Origin: Neodontobutis hainanensis
Lineage: Eukaryota; Chordata; Actinopteri; Gobiiformes; Odontobutidae
NCBI GenBank assembly: GCA_024349245.1
Contig: JALDNG010000020.1
Coordinates: forward strand, 4,915,001-4,979,000
DNA length: 64,000 nt
Reading direction: 5' to 3'
Both the position numbers and the translations under genes were made by a program. Shown here one piece after another: positions 50,016 through 63,096 of the stretch (positions are counted from its first letter, which is position 1; the number at the start of each line of letters is the position of its first letter). The notes beneath the pieces were generated by a model. It did no database searches, was not told where the DNA came from, and saw nothing but the letters and a program-made list of their open reading frames with translations.

Positions 50016-52075
50016 AACACACACGAGCACAGTCACTCACGCACACAACGTCTACAAAAACACTCTTTTGTCCATACTGAAACCTCAAGCCAGAAACAAG
50101 AACTTTGTTTTACTTTGTGACGCTGATGCTTTAAGTCTGAGGTCATAGCTCCCCCTGGTGGACTACACTGAATTACACAAGCTCACCATTAAATGATTAA
50201 ACTTGTCAGAAGACACACTGTTTTATACTAAAACATGCAGTAATAAATAATCTGAAGTCTTTTAAAAGGTTATCTCATGTGTGATATCACTCTAATACAG
50301 TTTAATAATTTATCTGTACAACTCTGACGTCCCAGAAAAATACTTTATTGAAGAAAACAGAAATGACAGAGGCAGATATTTTTGGTTTGTATATGTCTTG
50401 TCTTCATTGTAGCCTATATGGCAAAGCCAGGTGATTTTACAGAGATAGCATATTTTCAAAACAAACAAAACAGGGGTCACGTTTCGGTTGTTGTCACAGA
50501 CGCTGTGTTAAACTCTAGTTTCCATTCATTCTGGGGTTTTCAGAACGACAGGGGAGTCTCCTTGTAAAATTTTGTACGCTCCTTTCTTGTAAATAGTGAC
50601 TCTAGTAGGTGACCCCTGCCCAAACATCTCGTCCCATTATCACCTTTTCACCTGTACACAATGCACATGCCACCACTTCATATGTATGTACACACCTTTG
50701 CCTTTTAGGCTCCGCCCCCATCCTCTGTGTGTGTTTTTCTAGCTCAGTGTTCAGACCTTGATTTGTTTGAATGAGCGTGTGCATTCATCATCAACAGTAC
50801 ACAAGATCGCCCTGGAGAAATAAAAAACACAAACAAGGGAGCTGCCAGGACCAGATCAAACATTACAGGACTCGTTTAAAAGTGCATTGTGTTAAATTTG
50901 ACTGTACACAGTTGAACAAGATCAAACTCATTGGTCAAAAAAACACTGTCATGCATGAAGGTTTGTGCACTAAACTGATTTTGTTTCAAATTTTGTTTAG
51001 ATGGTTTGGTTCATACAAAACTGCATGTCCCTTCAGGGCTACTGTAGGTGCGCACAGGCTGTAGGAAGTGCAGGTGTGAGATATGGAACTGTAATCTACA
51101 TATTCACCACCAGATGCTGCCAAAAACTACACACTGCACCTTTAAACTTTCATTATGAAACGAGAGAATCCTTTTATAGTTAGCTTTGTGGCCAAATTAC
51201 TATTGCAACCACTTTTTGAAAACACTTGGATTTTGTTTTTGTTTTTTATTATTAGTGTTTTTTATCATGAAGCTTAAAGAAAAAACAACGGGGCTGATAG
51301 TTCTGACAATACTTAAATGTAATGATGGCACATTAGAGGCACATTGATGACATAGTACGTACACAGTACAGAGTCCATTAATACTGGCCCAGCTGAATCA
51401 ACAGGGAACTATGCACTATATAGTAATAAAACTAACTACCTATCCAAATAAACTCTTTCAGATTTGTGATTTCTGTGTCTCTGGTTGCCTCTCTGTTTCC
51501 TGTCTAAAATACAAAAGGTCACAATTTAAATTTCAGCTTTAATAAAGAATTTTAGTTTCTACAGACATGTATTTCCCATTGCATCAAGTAACAGTCAACC
51601 CAAAAGGAAAAGACATGCAAGCGGTGATCTAAATCCACAAAACTCCCTCCCCCTGAAGCGAAGGGCATTAGTGTGTCTGGTGGTAGTGTTTGCAGAAAGT
51701 CACTGGTGAGATTCCTCCTCGGAGAGCTGTGCCGTGGCTGTAGCTCAGAGAACTTACTGTATGTGTAAATTGTGGCTCTATATGTTCATGTAAAGTTCTC
51801 ATATGTCGTTCCACCTGGTCTTGTAATGTCACATCCCTCCTCCTCCCACGCTCTCTCCAAACCTTTGATGGACTTTGCATCGGCCCGAGCCCTAATGTTG
51901 TCCTGACGTTTGTTTTAGACAAGGAGAACGGTAAACATGGAAATCTTGTACAATGTGTAAAAGTTTTGTTTATTTTTCAGTTTTCTTTTCTCTGGACTCT
52001 TTGGTCTGTTTTTCATTTGGAATGGTCACTACAGCACTTTCTGTAAATTGGCCAATAAAGACTTGTTTTGGAATC
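50016..52075 (+). other. clstn2: clstn2 3' untranslated region (right end inferred)
   Basis: About 2 kb of non-coding sequence follows the stop. AATAAA hexamers occur at 50242, 50819, 51425, 51447, 51541 and 52054. The last has a T/G-rich stretch just downstream (acttgttttgg), so it is my preferred distal cleavage site, at about 52070-52080. Several alternative 3' ends are possible. The frames of 61-97 residues in this stretch show no recognisable domain and are treated as chance. Confidence 0.6.
52054..52059 (+). terminator. candidate distal poly(A) signal of clstn2
   Basis: A canonical AATAAA within ggccaataaagacttg, with a GT/T-rich downstream element a few bases later. It is the last strong signal before sequence with no further clstn2 features. 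Confidence 0.5.
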
Positions 52076-52639
52076 AAACTATGGGTCTTGCCCTTGGGAC
52101 TATGTCTGCTTTTCATTTCATTCTAGTGTTACATTTCTAATTTATGTAAACATAAAGGCTTTACATTTGCTGACTGATTTTCACTCACAAGGGATGTCCT
52201 GTGAAACACTTCCCCGAAGTCACAGATTTTGTTGCCATATAATTTTTTCTGATGTTTTTTTTGAGCTACAATTAGTTTGTTGTTTAGTAATATTTGCAGT
52301 TGACTTAGCTTTAATCATGTTCATTTACAGGACTCCCAAATACAATGCTATGTAAAGAAATGGGAAAATAGAAACTCACATTGCTCACATTATTTTAAGT
52401 AGTAAAATACTTATACCTGGCAATAATACAGGAAGTCCAATGAGTATAATTTTTATATCTAAGAGCACCAAGCACTGGCATCAGCTCAGACACGTTATAG
52501 ACACGTTATAGTTGATTATGAAGCTTGAGGGGGTGCACATGACTCACATTGATCAGGCATTACACATACATTAGGTGTTTATTAGACAGTCGATAAAAAA
52601 CAAATATGGGGAGAGAAAAAGAAAATTGCAAATGGGTAC

Positions 52640-52692
52640 GAGAGGGGATTCAAATGTAGGAGACTCTGCTGAAGCTTTACCCTTGAGCTAAA
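52640..52692 (-). repeat. tRNA-like fragment (A and B box), possible SINE head
   Basis: On the minus strand TAGCTCAAGGGTAAAGC resembles an A box and ATTTGAATCCCC resembles a B box, at tRNA-like spacing. No convincing acceptor stem was found, so this is more likely a SINE head than a functional tRNA. Confidence 0.4.
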
Positions 52693-54905
52693 ACGGGATC
52701 TCTGTATTATAGAATTGTTTAGAAAAAAACAAACATTAAAATACTTATTACAGTTTAAATTGCTTCACTGTCTTTCAATTCCTTATGCCACTCTGTTATA
52801 TTACTCGCCAATCAGATGAGTGCACCACTGAGTCAGACAAGTATTATACAAGGCCTGTATAAACCTAAGCACTAACTGGAAAGAATAGCCTACAAGAGAC
52901 AATAATAAATCAATAGTCCGCTAGACGTTATCTTCAAGATGAATTATCATGCACTTTGTTATAATTCACTCATCAGATCCAGAATACAGACACATGTTCC
53001 AAGGACAAGTTGTTGATTGTCTGAAGGACTCGCAATATAAAAATGGAGGACTACTGAAGATGAAAAAATTACCTCACATCTTACAGCTGAATGTTCTGAT
53101 TGTCTGCTTTATTACAAGCACTTGAGGCTGTGCGTATATACGAGATGTACCGCCGCTGGTGCTGACGTAGTCTCCACCAACACAAAGCAGATGCAGGATT
53201 CTCAGCAGTTCCGAAGTTCTCTACCCCGTAAATGTTTGTAAAATATGAACTTTACGTCAAGTTAATATAATGGATTATAGGCAACATACAGTACTATTAG
53301 CCGGGCTCTGTGTGCTCCACAGTACCCCTTTTAAACACAGATCAACTTGTTCTTGACCTGAGCCTGATAATCATGTTATAAGGAATAATACTTGTTTTTA
53401 ATTTAAATGTCTCCATCTAGTGGCTCTTGACTAAGCTTGACTAAAGGGTCACTGCAAAGTACATTTTTTTTAAATTAAGAAATTATTGTCAGTGGTAGTC
53501 TTATTTCTCGTGAGTAGTTTTCATTTGAAAACTCGATATCAATGAGGTCCCATGAAGGTTTATGCCAAGTATGCCATGTCTGGATCTTTTATTGTGTGAG
53601 ATATTCATATTTAAACACCTTAAATAACATTTACATATGAAAAATTGCAGTTGCAAAATTACTTCAGTTATGACTGGATAATATCTAACAATACTAACAA
53701 TAGCCCACACAAATAATGTGGCATTCCAACTTGACTAAATACTAAAATATGCATCTGTCCTTTATTATTTCCAGGAGTTGGGCGAGCCCCTGGCAGTGTC
53801 AGCTTCACTCCCAGCTCACAAAGACGTATTGTGATTCTGCAACATGCTGCCACTCTGTCAATGTCACTGCAGTGGTCAGAAGGATATATCTGTAATCATC
53901 TCTCATGTGTTTGTTCTTTAACCCGGCTCTAAGGACAGTCCCGGCAGAAGAGAGATGGACAGATGCTGTTTTTTTCCTCGTCTGTTGCAATGGCAGTCAG
54001 AGTGAAGGCTTCAAGGGCACGGCTCTGTCAATCTCAGACTGCGGGTGAAACATGAGGCAGAAGTATATGAATAAAATATAAATAAAAAGTTGCCTGAAAT
54101 TCAAAAGGAGACACTTCCACTTCCTGTTTGCATTATTTATTCCATTACACTAAGTGCAAAAACCCATAAAGTTGATTCTGAGAAGCTGTTGTTCAGACAA
54201 ATTCTATATCAAGACCTGACCAAGACTGAGTCTAAGGGGTCTAGACTATAGTTAGACATGTCGCACACCAATCATACACTCATGACTGGTTTTTAAATGC
54301 TTTTTAAAGGAGGGCAGGAAGTCAGGTTATCAGTAATTAAAGTTTACCCCTTTTAAATTAAGTTTGCTCTTTAAAAGTTAGATGTAGAAGATATAAAAGT
54401 ATTAAGACCAAAGGCAAAGCGTGGTCACTGATAATAAGGACAGACATCAAAATAATTTTTTTAAAAAAGCGGTCTTGAAACTGTTTCTGGCAGCAGCAAT
54501 AGCAGAAGCACAGAAATAGTTTACCAAAAATAAAATAACATTGAACTGTAATCACACTGAGGTGGCCGAATCTGTCCGAGTTTTGAGAGACTGAGCCAAT
54601 GCACTGAGCTCTTCTGTGTAAAAATGAATCGTATTTGAACAGTGAGCCGTGACCTTTAGGCCTGTCTTTGTCCAGGAGCATAATACCAGAGCTGAAGTAG
54701 CTAGCACTGAATCAAAGCTTTAAAGATTTGAAGATTATCTAAGAGGACTTCCAGCACTGGCATCGATTTGTTTGAGGATCTATCACAGTTTAGATGGTAA
54801 ATTGAAAAATGCGAGGTCACAGTCAGATAAAAAAGCCTTTATCTCATATCTTTTCTATAAATCCACAGAAAAACTAAAGAAAAACATTACCAGATCTGAC
54901 CTGGA

Positions 54906-55085
54906 TTGGATACCCACGTGGCAGCAAAAAGGTTGTGAGTTTGAACCCTGGTCAACTCAAACATCTTCGGCCGACTCTGGTCTTTCTGTGAGGAGTCTGC
55001 ATGTCCTCCACTTGTTACTATGGGTTCTCTCCGGGTACTCCAGCTTCCTCCCACCGTCCAAAGACATGCATTAGTAGGTCAATTT
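54906..55085 (+). mobile_element. DANA-like tRNA SINE fragment
   Basis: Contains a B-box-like GAGTTTGAACCCTGG. The body reads TCTTTCTGTGAGGAGTCTGC, ATGTCCTCC, CTCCGGGTACTCCAGCTTCC and TCCAAAGACATGCA, which follows the zebrafish DANA body as I know it. It is diverged, and the 5' head is poorly preserved. Confidence 0.75.
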
Positions 55086-58000
55086 GCAACAGTTGTATTC
55101 TTGTATTGAGAGTATCATGTCCTTGTTTAAACAGACACACTTTAAGGTCTGATGAATTATGATGTTTGTTCATTAACATGCACTGTCCCAATCAAATCAA
55201 TCAATGACACTGTCACAACACAAATCATTATTTCAAATAAGGTTATCAATGTTCTGAAAGCTGATTATTTTCTTTTTTTCACATTTTTATTGAGAAAATT
55301 GACAACTCTAATTGCATAGCTTTGGAATCGTCTTTTTGTAAAAAAAAGATGTAAAAAAATAAAACTTAGAATTACTGTATGCATGAATTGTGCTATACAA
55401 ATGTCTTGCCTTATAGTATTACATTATCCATAAGAGGCTCAGTCATTAACCTGACTCTGATAGAACTGCTCACATGACACTGTTTCACAGAAGCATCTGA
55501 AGACTCTCGTTGAAAGCCTTTGAAAAAGGGAGGCGCCTTCGGTCGGAAACTTGCTGGTGATTGGATGAAGCACAACTAGTATCCGCCCACACGAGCTTTG
55601 TTTTAGCCAATCATAGCAAAGATTAATTTGACATAACCAGAGTGCGGCTGATATGAAGAAACAACAAACCGCTGTAAAGAGCGTGTATGTATTTAGGAAA
55701 TGCCAAAGCCAGTAGGAATAGAGCACAAACATATTTTCCTTCCAGAAAACCTATAGTGCCATATTTTTTATTGTTAGCATCGATGCTAACATCCTTTAGC
55801 ATAGCCTTGTTGATAACAAAGAGAAGGGGTTTTATGTTGCATTTGTCAAATTAAAAACCCGTCTTTTCCTGTTTGTGCCCACATCATTGGTCACAAGAGG
55901 CCGGTAATCCATGGTTCAACTCAAGCGGACACAAGATGAATTTACCCGAGTTTGGAAACTCCCAAATCTCGCGAAAATACAGCTCCAGCGCAAGGTTATT
56001 AGTCATTACCTTTTCCCTTAATGTTGGACATGGCCACAGAGATAATAATTACAGGTAATGCTTACGTAGCACTGTCTCAAGAGCACACTAAACTAATCTC
56101 TTTTTAATGGACTGAAAACTGCTAAATCATCATGTTTGGCTAATGGTAACTTTCAAATTGTTACTCAATAAGGAAGTTGGTCAGTGGTCAACTGTGTTTT
56201 AGCTGAATTAGTTATTGCAGAAGTAGGAGAGGCACAGTGCATTGTGTCTAGAAAAACATATTGTATGTGCATTGCAGCATGTAAGAAACAAATCCCTGTC
56301 ATAATCACTCCCTAAGTTAACATTGTGTCTGTGTTTTACAGTCGTCCACCCTCCAGAGACCACAGCAATGTCAAGAACACACTAATACACTTTGTTCTAA
56401 TTATGAGGCTTCCATGAGAGCAGCAGGTGGAAAATGAGTCACGCCACTCGTAAAAAGAAAACTCATCCTAAAATTGTTCAGTTTGTTGACAGGTAGCCAG
56501 CACATTTTACAAACCTTTTACACTTCTACATGACTTTACGGGTCATTAGAAGTAACAAACAGGTGTGTAGTAAAAAAAACAAAACCTCTCATGGTAAAAT
56601 CTTATTGTCCTCTTATTCCTTTCTTTGACAGAAACACTGTTATGTTTTTGGACTTTTAGGTCTTATACACCACCTTAATGTGATCCACCTGAGATTGAGA
56701 TTTTAATCAGATTTTTATTATGAGTTTAAATTACTTGGTTTCACATCATTACAATTATTATTTCTTACACCTCTAAACATACAGTAGGCCTTATTGTTAT
56801 CTGATCGTTTCCCATCCATAGCAACAACCCAGAACAGGGTTTAACTTCCACAGCTTACATTTACAGTAGGTTATCAATCCTACTTTTAAACACTTTCAGG
56901 CACCAGCTCTGTGTGTTTTATATCCTATTAGCTCCTATTAGCTTATACGTATAAAGAGCTATTTTAATTTTTAAATCCAGCAGCGTCCACCGGGGCAATG
57001 TGAATGAGTTGTTTAGTCCTACAGTTTTTGATAAACACTTTGCTGACACAAAAACCTTATACTGAGGAACTGCATGGACCACACATGACCACTGGGTGGC
57101 AGCACCATCACTGAGATGGATGTTCTCTGTAGGGTTGGTCTCTTCTGATATACACTATGCATCTTTTTACCATAAAATAGGAAGCCTCAAAGTCCTTCTA
57201 TACTTCCTATCAGAAAAAAGTCTTAGACACAGTGACCAAACACCATCATTTTCTCCACTATCCAACTTTAACCATCTCATTATTAAAGGTATCTCATCAA
57301 ATTAACACTTTGTTGCTTTAAGTGCCCTTTGGCAAGACATGGAACCCCAACTAGCAGCATAATGCCATGCATTGTTAAAACTTTCACATCTATCTGTGTT
57401 AAAATTATTTAAGGAAATGCAATCTCCAAAGCTGTACAGTAAATAATAACATTGCTTCTTGTGGAGGCTACTCTTCATTCTTTGGCAGCTGTGTTACTAA
57501 AATCACAAAATACTAATTAAATTCATAAACTCATGCTAGCTTTGTACAGAGTGAGTCACACAGACCCACTGTAAATGTAAATGTGAAGAATTAAAACTCA
57601 ATTTAGGTATAACACGTCGAGATTGTGAGGTAACTTGCCAGGATGTTGTCTCCAGAATGGCTTCTTTCCTGACAAACCTACAGCATTTACAGATAAGACG
57701 ATTGTGCTGCTGAACCTGTGTCTGAACAGACCTCCAACTTGTTCCCAATCCTTTTACTGTAGATGGGAACAAGTAAGGTGGTTTGTTTTTGCCTAATAGG
57801 CTGTGGCTGGCATTTGAAAAGGTTGAGAAAGCAGGTGGGTGGTCCGACTGACACCCCCTGACAATATTAACAAGCTGCAGTGTTGAAAACTTTAGACCGA
57901 CTTGTTTCACTTCTCAGTTACTTTCCATCAAAAAAAGTGACTCTTACTCTCAGTCAAGTTGTGGAAGTGTAGTCTTTACTTTTGTATTAGACCAAAGCAC

Positions 58001-59870
58001 ATTGGGAAGGGAAGTTCCACAGAAGATAGTCTGAAAAGATGAAATATGGATTAGAAAAGACAAACTCTTGGTATTGGACTGCACACTGAGTTTCCCCACT
58101 GTGACAGAGCTAAGAGAATGACTCATACATATTTTCATGAAACTTCTCAGATATTGTTCAGGTGGAGCTAAAAATGGAAGTTAATGCTCTGGCCATGAAT
58201 ACACTCATTTGCCTTCTTGAAGTAACATGACATAGAAATCCCTGGAGTGAGGCTTTTCTTGTCCATATGTGATCTGTGTGCTATACTAAGATCACCTTTG
58301 GAAGATGGCTTATAGCACTGGAGCATATATTTTGGGCGGGTTTCTTGGAATAACAACTTTTGTTGCAGAAAAGTTGGAAAAGTTATCTTTTGTGGCGCCA
58401 GCTGCTGAGGAAATTTCAGATTGCAATTTCCACAATACCTCACACTCCTCCTGTTTTTAGCCTGTGAACATGTACGGTGGCCCTGTGGGGACATAATGTT
58501 TGTGAACAAACCCAGTGGAAATAAGTCAGATTATGGGTTCACTTAAAAGAAAAAGAAAAAAAAGATAGTGTTCAAAAGGCAACATGAATGGGCTGTAAAT
58601 GTCTTAAAAAATGCTATATAGAGAAAATTATGCAGTAGTCGTTTTGACTGATGTTTTTCTTTGTGTTCAATTGTGTATTACACAATGCACCATGGAATAT
58701 TTAACCATGGTCAGTCTACAGTTTCAGTTTACAAGACAAAGATTGTAAGCTGGTAATTCCACTCATACGTTTTAGTGAGCTCTGCTTCGGACAGATCTAT
58801 AATTTTCTCTCATTCTGGTGTTTTCTATAATTAGATATTGAAAAGCATCAAAGAATGGAATCAATCCAAATAATTTAAGGCCCTGTGTATTGATTGACAT
58901 TACATTATTGGTACATGGTCTTTACTTTGTAGTGTAGTCCAATAATGATCAAAAGAACTCAAAAGAAGTGATTGATGCTTATTTTTTGATGAGAGAGCAT
59001 TTTGCAGCTTCACTAAAAGTAGCTCGCAGATATTCATCAATAGCTTTGAATAAAACAGTGAGGAGGCAGTAGGGTTTTTAAAGAGCTGCTTGAGGGATTG
59101 TTGGTGAATTGTTTGTGAAGTGAGCTCAACAACACAATCGTCTGTTTGGGAGAGACCGGCAGAAAGTGTGCACCTTTGTCCTCTTTGAACAAAACCTCTC
59201 TTTGATGCCAGGGATTTCCCAGGTCTAGAAAAAAAAAAAGAAAATACTTTTACCCTGAGGCTTTAGCTTTCTTATAAATAGTCAATGATTTTTTAAAAGG
59301 AAACTTTGGCCTAAATAAGCGGTATTTGGAAATGCATGGTTTAAGAACGAACCTTGTGGGTTCTGATGCTAAAGTCAGAGTCTTTTTAAAGAGAATGAAA
59401 TAAATCTGAAAAAAAAACAAAAAACAAACACACACAAGTGCACGGTATCATTTTGAGAACTTTTTTTTTTTTCAAAAATTTGCAAACCAAGTCCTAAAAT
59501 TTAAAATAGGCACACCTTACATCAAAATGTATTACTATAGACATAGGCTGGGACAAATATAAGGTTTATTTTAACGGTCATATGAAATTTGTGTTTTATA
59601 ATACATAAAAAGCTAACATATTGCTGATACTCATTTTTTTCTGAATATGAGTACTTTAAGTGAAGTACTTGCCAATAACAAGTACAGAGGAACAGATGGA
59701 AATAGCTCGGCCCATCTGCTCCAACATAGTGAACACATGAACGGAGCATTTTTTGTAGTTTGCTCATTTTCACCGACAGTAAAATATTTACAGTGCTGGA
59801 AAAGTAGACACAGAGGAAAGGACAAACTGAGACTCAGATTGGAGTCAAGTAAATCATGGGGCAGTATAAG

Positions 59871-59944
59871 TACGTGTGAGTACAAGTACAAGTACAAGCA
59901 GTTCTGAAACCACTCAGTACCAAGTATTAGCACCAGTATCTAAA
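59871..59944. repeat. (AAGTAC)n-like repeat patch
   Basis: Contains GAGTACAAGTACAAGTACAA, then AGTACCAAGTATTAGCACC. Similar GTAC/AGTACT-rich strings occur in non-autonomous fish elements, and the AGTACTT copies at 59649-59670 may belong to the same unit. Family and ends are uncertain. Confidence 0.35.
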
Positions 59945-61969
59945 AAAATCCTGGTTAGGTTTACTGCTTCACCTAAAAATTGTTTTTACTGGAATATTAG
60001 CAGAAATTAACATTTGTGTATTTGTTTATTGTTCTGTCACTGCTGCTACTGTTTAGAGGTGAACATTCAGTTTTCTGTAACACAGTTAAAGAAGTTTGGT
60101 GATCACAGTCAAAGTACATTATTCATTAAAGGTTAACTACATTATGGTGTGTATAAAGTGACAGAAATATTTATATTGTTTTACTGTTTGGCTCCTTAGA
60201 CAAAGTTTGTTCCTGTTGAAAACTTCCTGTGACAGATTTGAGGGGGAGGGGACATAAGAAAGGCATCTGTCACAGGATCCTTTTGAAAATACTGTCAGCG
60301 CTGTCTTATACAAATCAAGATACATCCATCTAATGTCATTCAAAGCTGCTGAAAAAATACAATTCACAGTTCTGTTTATGCAGAAAATGCATCATTCATG
60401 AGGCTGCAGAATTTTTATAAAATCCAGAATGGTTGCATCTTTACCATTTGTTACTCACAAATCCCAAGTTGCTCTAAGCTGCATCCCTCACATTGAGGAG
60501 TGGTGTGCTAGCAGGTACCTTTAGGTGTCATCAGCAGGACATAAAGGAAACTGTAAGCTCTACCATGATTTGCCGAGAAGCACAAGCAAGCAGATTTCTC
60601 ACAATTATTTAGGGTGCAAGCACAATTCTGTACTGGAAACTCGGAGTATATTTTTCTTCTCACTCCAACAGGTCTTTCAGTGCCTCAAGCTCACGGTTTA
60701 TTATTGTCATGTCTGGAATATAAAGTATTTTTACCTCAAATAGCCAAAGCACAGCTGCAGTTTGCTCATAAGCAACTTCTGTCTTATCCTGGGAGATAAT
60801 TCCCCAAAAATGTAAATGTTTTACAATGACAGGGACAAGACAAGAAACAGCAGGTGATGTCTGCACTTCATGTTTTTGTTTTTTAATTTTGTACAGAATC
60901 TCAGTACTAATATACGACTATGGTATAAATGTCCAAGGCTTATAGGTTTGATGCTTAATTTATCAAACACCTCAAATGTGTACTTAAAGAGGAGCAGGTA
61001 AGTTGGCTCTCTGGATGGAGTAGGCTGAGGAGAGACAGCGAGAAGAATCGAAGTGAAGGCTCACTGTTGAGACGCAGCTAAATATGGATCGAGCAACGCA
61101 GAGTCTCACTCTTAACCAGATCAAACATGTCATCAGCTTAACTTTGGGGCTTGTTCAATAATCCTTTAAAAAGGGCTGCTGCCTGCATTATTGAACAGTG
61201 CTGTATACTGGAGTGTACTCTCAGGCAACTACACGCTATACACTCACGCATCAATTATAAACCGGAAACCTGTGGACTAGAACATCCAAACCCTGTACGA
61301 GTCTTTCGCCAACTTTAAATATTAATGGCCCATAGCGCCGTCTTAAATCATTACCAAAGATTAACTTGCCTTTGTTATTTAAGACCTGAATATTTGTCTG
61401 CCATGTCCACTTTTGATGCTGCAGTGGTAAAAATGGATCTCATTGCAATAATATAATCTACAGCTGTTTTGTGCTGTTCAGTATTAAGAGTTTGTGTCGC
61501 CAGTGCCAGGGTTGAGTCACTGTGCTGAACTTTGATCACACAACAAGCTTTGTTCTGCGTTCAAAGCCTCTACTGTGAAAGGGCCAGACTAAAAACTGGC
61601 ATCAGAGTTTCAGCAAGTGCCTATGTTTTTATCAGTTGTATCACAAAACTTGATGTGGTGTAATCTGTGACCATAACAGGCCAACTGTGATAAATTCTAA
61701 TCCTCTGAACTATATCCAAAGAAAGAAAACAAAAACAGTAACTGCTGTATAAATAATACTGAGCAGACATCTGTTCAGTTGTATTTTGTTTCTTTAAGCC
61801 TAGATCTTACTATGTTTTGTACACTAAGGTGTTTTTCTTGATTTAATACTGGCTCCAAAACACATAAAGGTGTTTGGCAATAACAACCAATTTATGTTTT
61901 TACCTTTTCCAAACCGTGTGCCTTGCTGTACGACATCTGTTAAATGCAGGGAAGAGAAGGCTCAGAGAC

Positions 61970-63096
61970 AAAACAAGTTTAGCCAAGTTTATTCTTCTTC
62001 ACATTTAAAAGATTCTCATGGTAGCACATTCTTAAACCTGTGAGACATCCCATCTCAAAATACATTTATAAAAAAAATAAAAATAAAAAAAAGCACATTA
62101 AAAAAAATGATAAGACCATCTCCCAATGGAAATCAGGGATAACTCCCCATATGAGGCCAAGATGGTGGAAGAAAAAGATAAAGCAGCAGCATTTAAAACG
62201 TTTAGTATTGGTGGAAAGAAGACTCACTCCTGAAGTGACAGAAGTGGCATGTGCTTTTTTGGGGGTGGGGTCATGTCTCAAAGCAGGCACATTAGCAGTC
62301 CAACACACGGCCTCACCTTCAGATCGATCTCCAACAGGAGCCAGAGAGCTGACAGCGGCGACAGCGACCCTCCAAGAATAAACTTTAGAGTAGACAGAGA
62401 CAGGCAGAAGGGGGTGGGATTGAAATCGACAGACTGCAGTTGTTGTTCACCGTGCTGTAGGTGAGAACAGGCTGCTTGTCAGCGAATCGTCATCTTACTT
62501 AACACAGTGGGGGGGCTTCGTTTTTTTGCGCACACCCGTGACACAACTGTATGTAATCCATGCCCGCTGCAAGCAAAAATAGATCACGTTCACTACGGAC
62601 TTTATCATTTTTCCTTTCTACTGAGGCTTGTTTCTCCATAGAGCATTGCGGAGTTGTTGGGGACATGAAAATAAATATGCACAGAGCAGGCTCCCACTCA
62701 ATTGGTGCATAACAGATGGTGGTTAAAGTGGCTCCCAAACGGTTGCATTTAAGGCTTTTTTTTTTGTTTAAAGAATGAGATAAGTTAGAAACTGCATTGC
62801 AACACTTTAATCTCTTACTCCTTTCAGTCATTAAATTATCTGGTGAGCGGTCCAGGAAAAAGATAGCAGTAAGCCAGTATTAAAAAAGAAAAAAAAAAAA
62901 AAAAAATCATCTTCCAAACTGGAAAAGCCCAAACTGATGTAAACAGAGCCTTTGCAGCGCCATCCTCACCTGTTTCTCATCTGTCATGCTTTTGATTAAG
63001 TTCAGTTCAGAGGCTGGCAAAAAAAATATATATATATATAATTAATAAGGGCCTTATGGTCGCGTTCTGATTGTGTGTGTGTGCATTTGTGAGCCG
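61970..63096 (-). other. spsb4: spsb4 3' untranslated region (inferred extent)
   Basis: Minus-strand non-coding sequence follows the spsb4 stop. The first clear minus-strand AATAAA (TTTATT on +) is at 61988-61993, with a TG/T-rich element just beyond it in the transcript direction (TTGTTTTGTCTC). That gives a 3' UTR of about 1.1 kb. It contains low-complexity tracts: an (AT)n at 63027-63041, an 18-base A run (+ strand) at 62889-62906, and an A-rich patch at 62067-62108. Open frames here (for example + strand 62040-62381) have no recognisable domain. Confidence 0.5.
61988..61993 (-). terminator. candidate poly(A) signal of spsb4
   Basis: AATAAA on the minus strand, followed in the transcript direction by a GT-rich downstream element. 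It is about 1.1 kb past the stop codon. Confidence 0.45.

Larger units (their letters stand above)
52080..61969. other. intergenic region between convergent clstn2 and spsb4
   Basis: About 10 kb with no exon I can support. It holds a tRNA-like fragment at 52640-52692, a DANA-like SINE fragment at 54906-55085, a 20-bp perfect palindrome at 55772-55791, a CTCF-like motif at 57089-57104, an (AAGTAC)n patch near 59871-59897 and an inverted repeat at 61152-61197. Minus-strand frames at 57536-57910 and 58168-58509 (124 and 113 residues) match nothing I know. Confidence 0.65.

Noticed and set aside
49870..50148. A frameshifted alternative end for clstn2 (92-residue frame)
   Set aside because: It lacks any WDDS-like motif and would discard the conserved acidic DITSAESDDSEEE read by the spliced frame.
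52640..52692. A functional tRNA gene
   Set aside because: A- and B-box-like sequences are present, but no acceptor stem or credible anticodon arm could be drawn.
57536..58509. Minus-strand frames of 124, 62 and 113 residues in a row, possibly a decayed transposon or gene
   Set aside because: No recognisable motif, no splice-consistent joining and no terminal repeats were seen.
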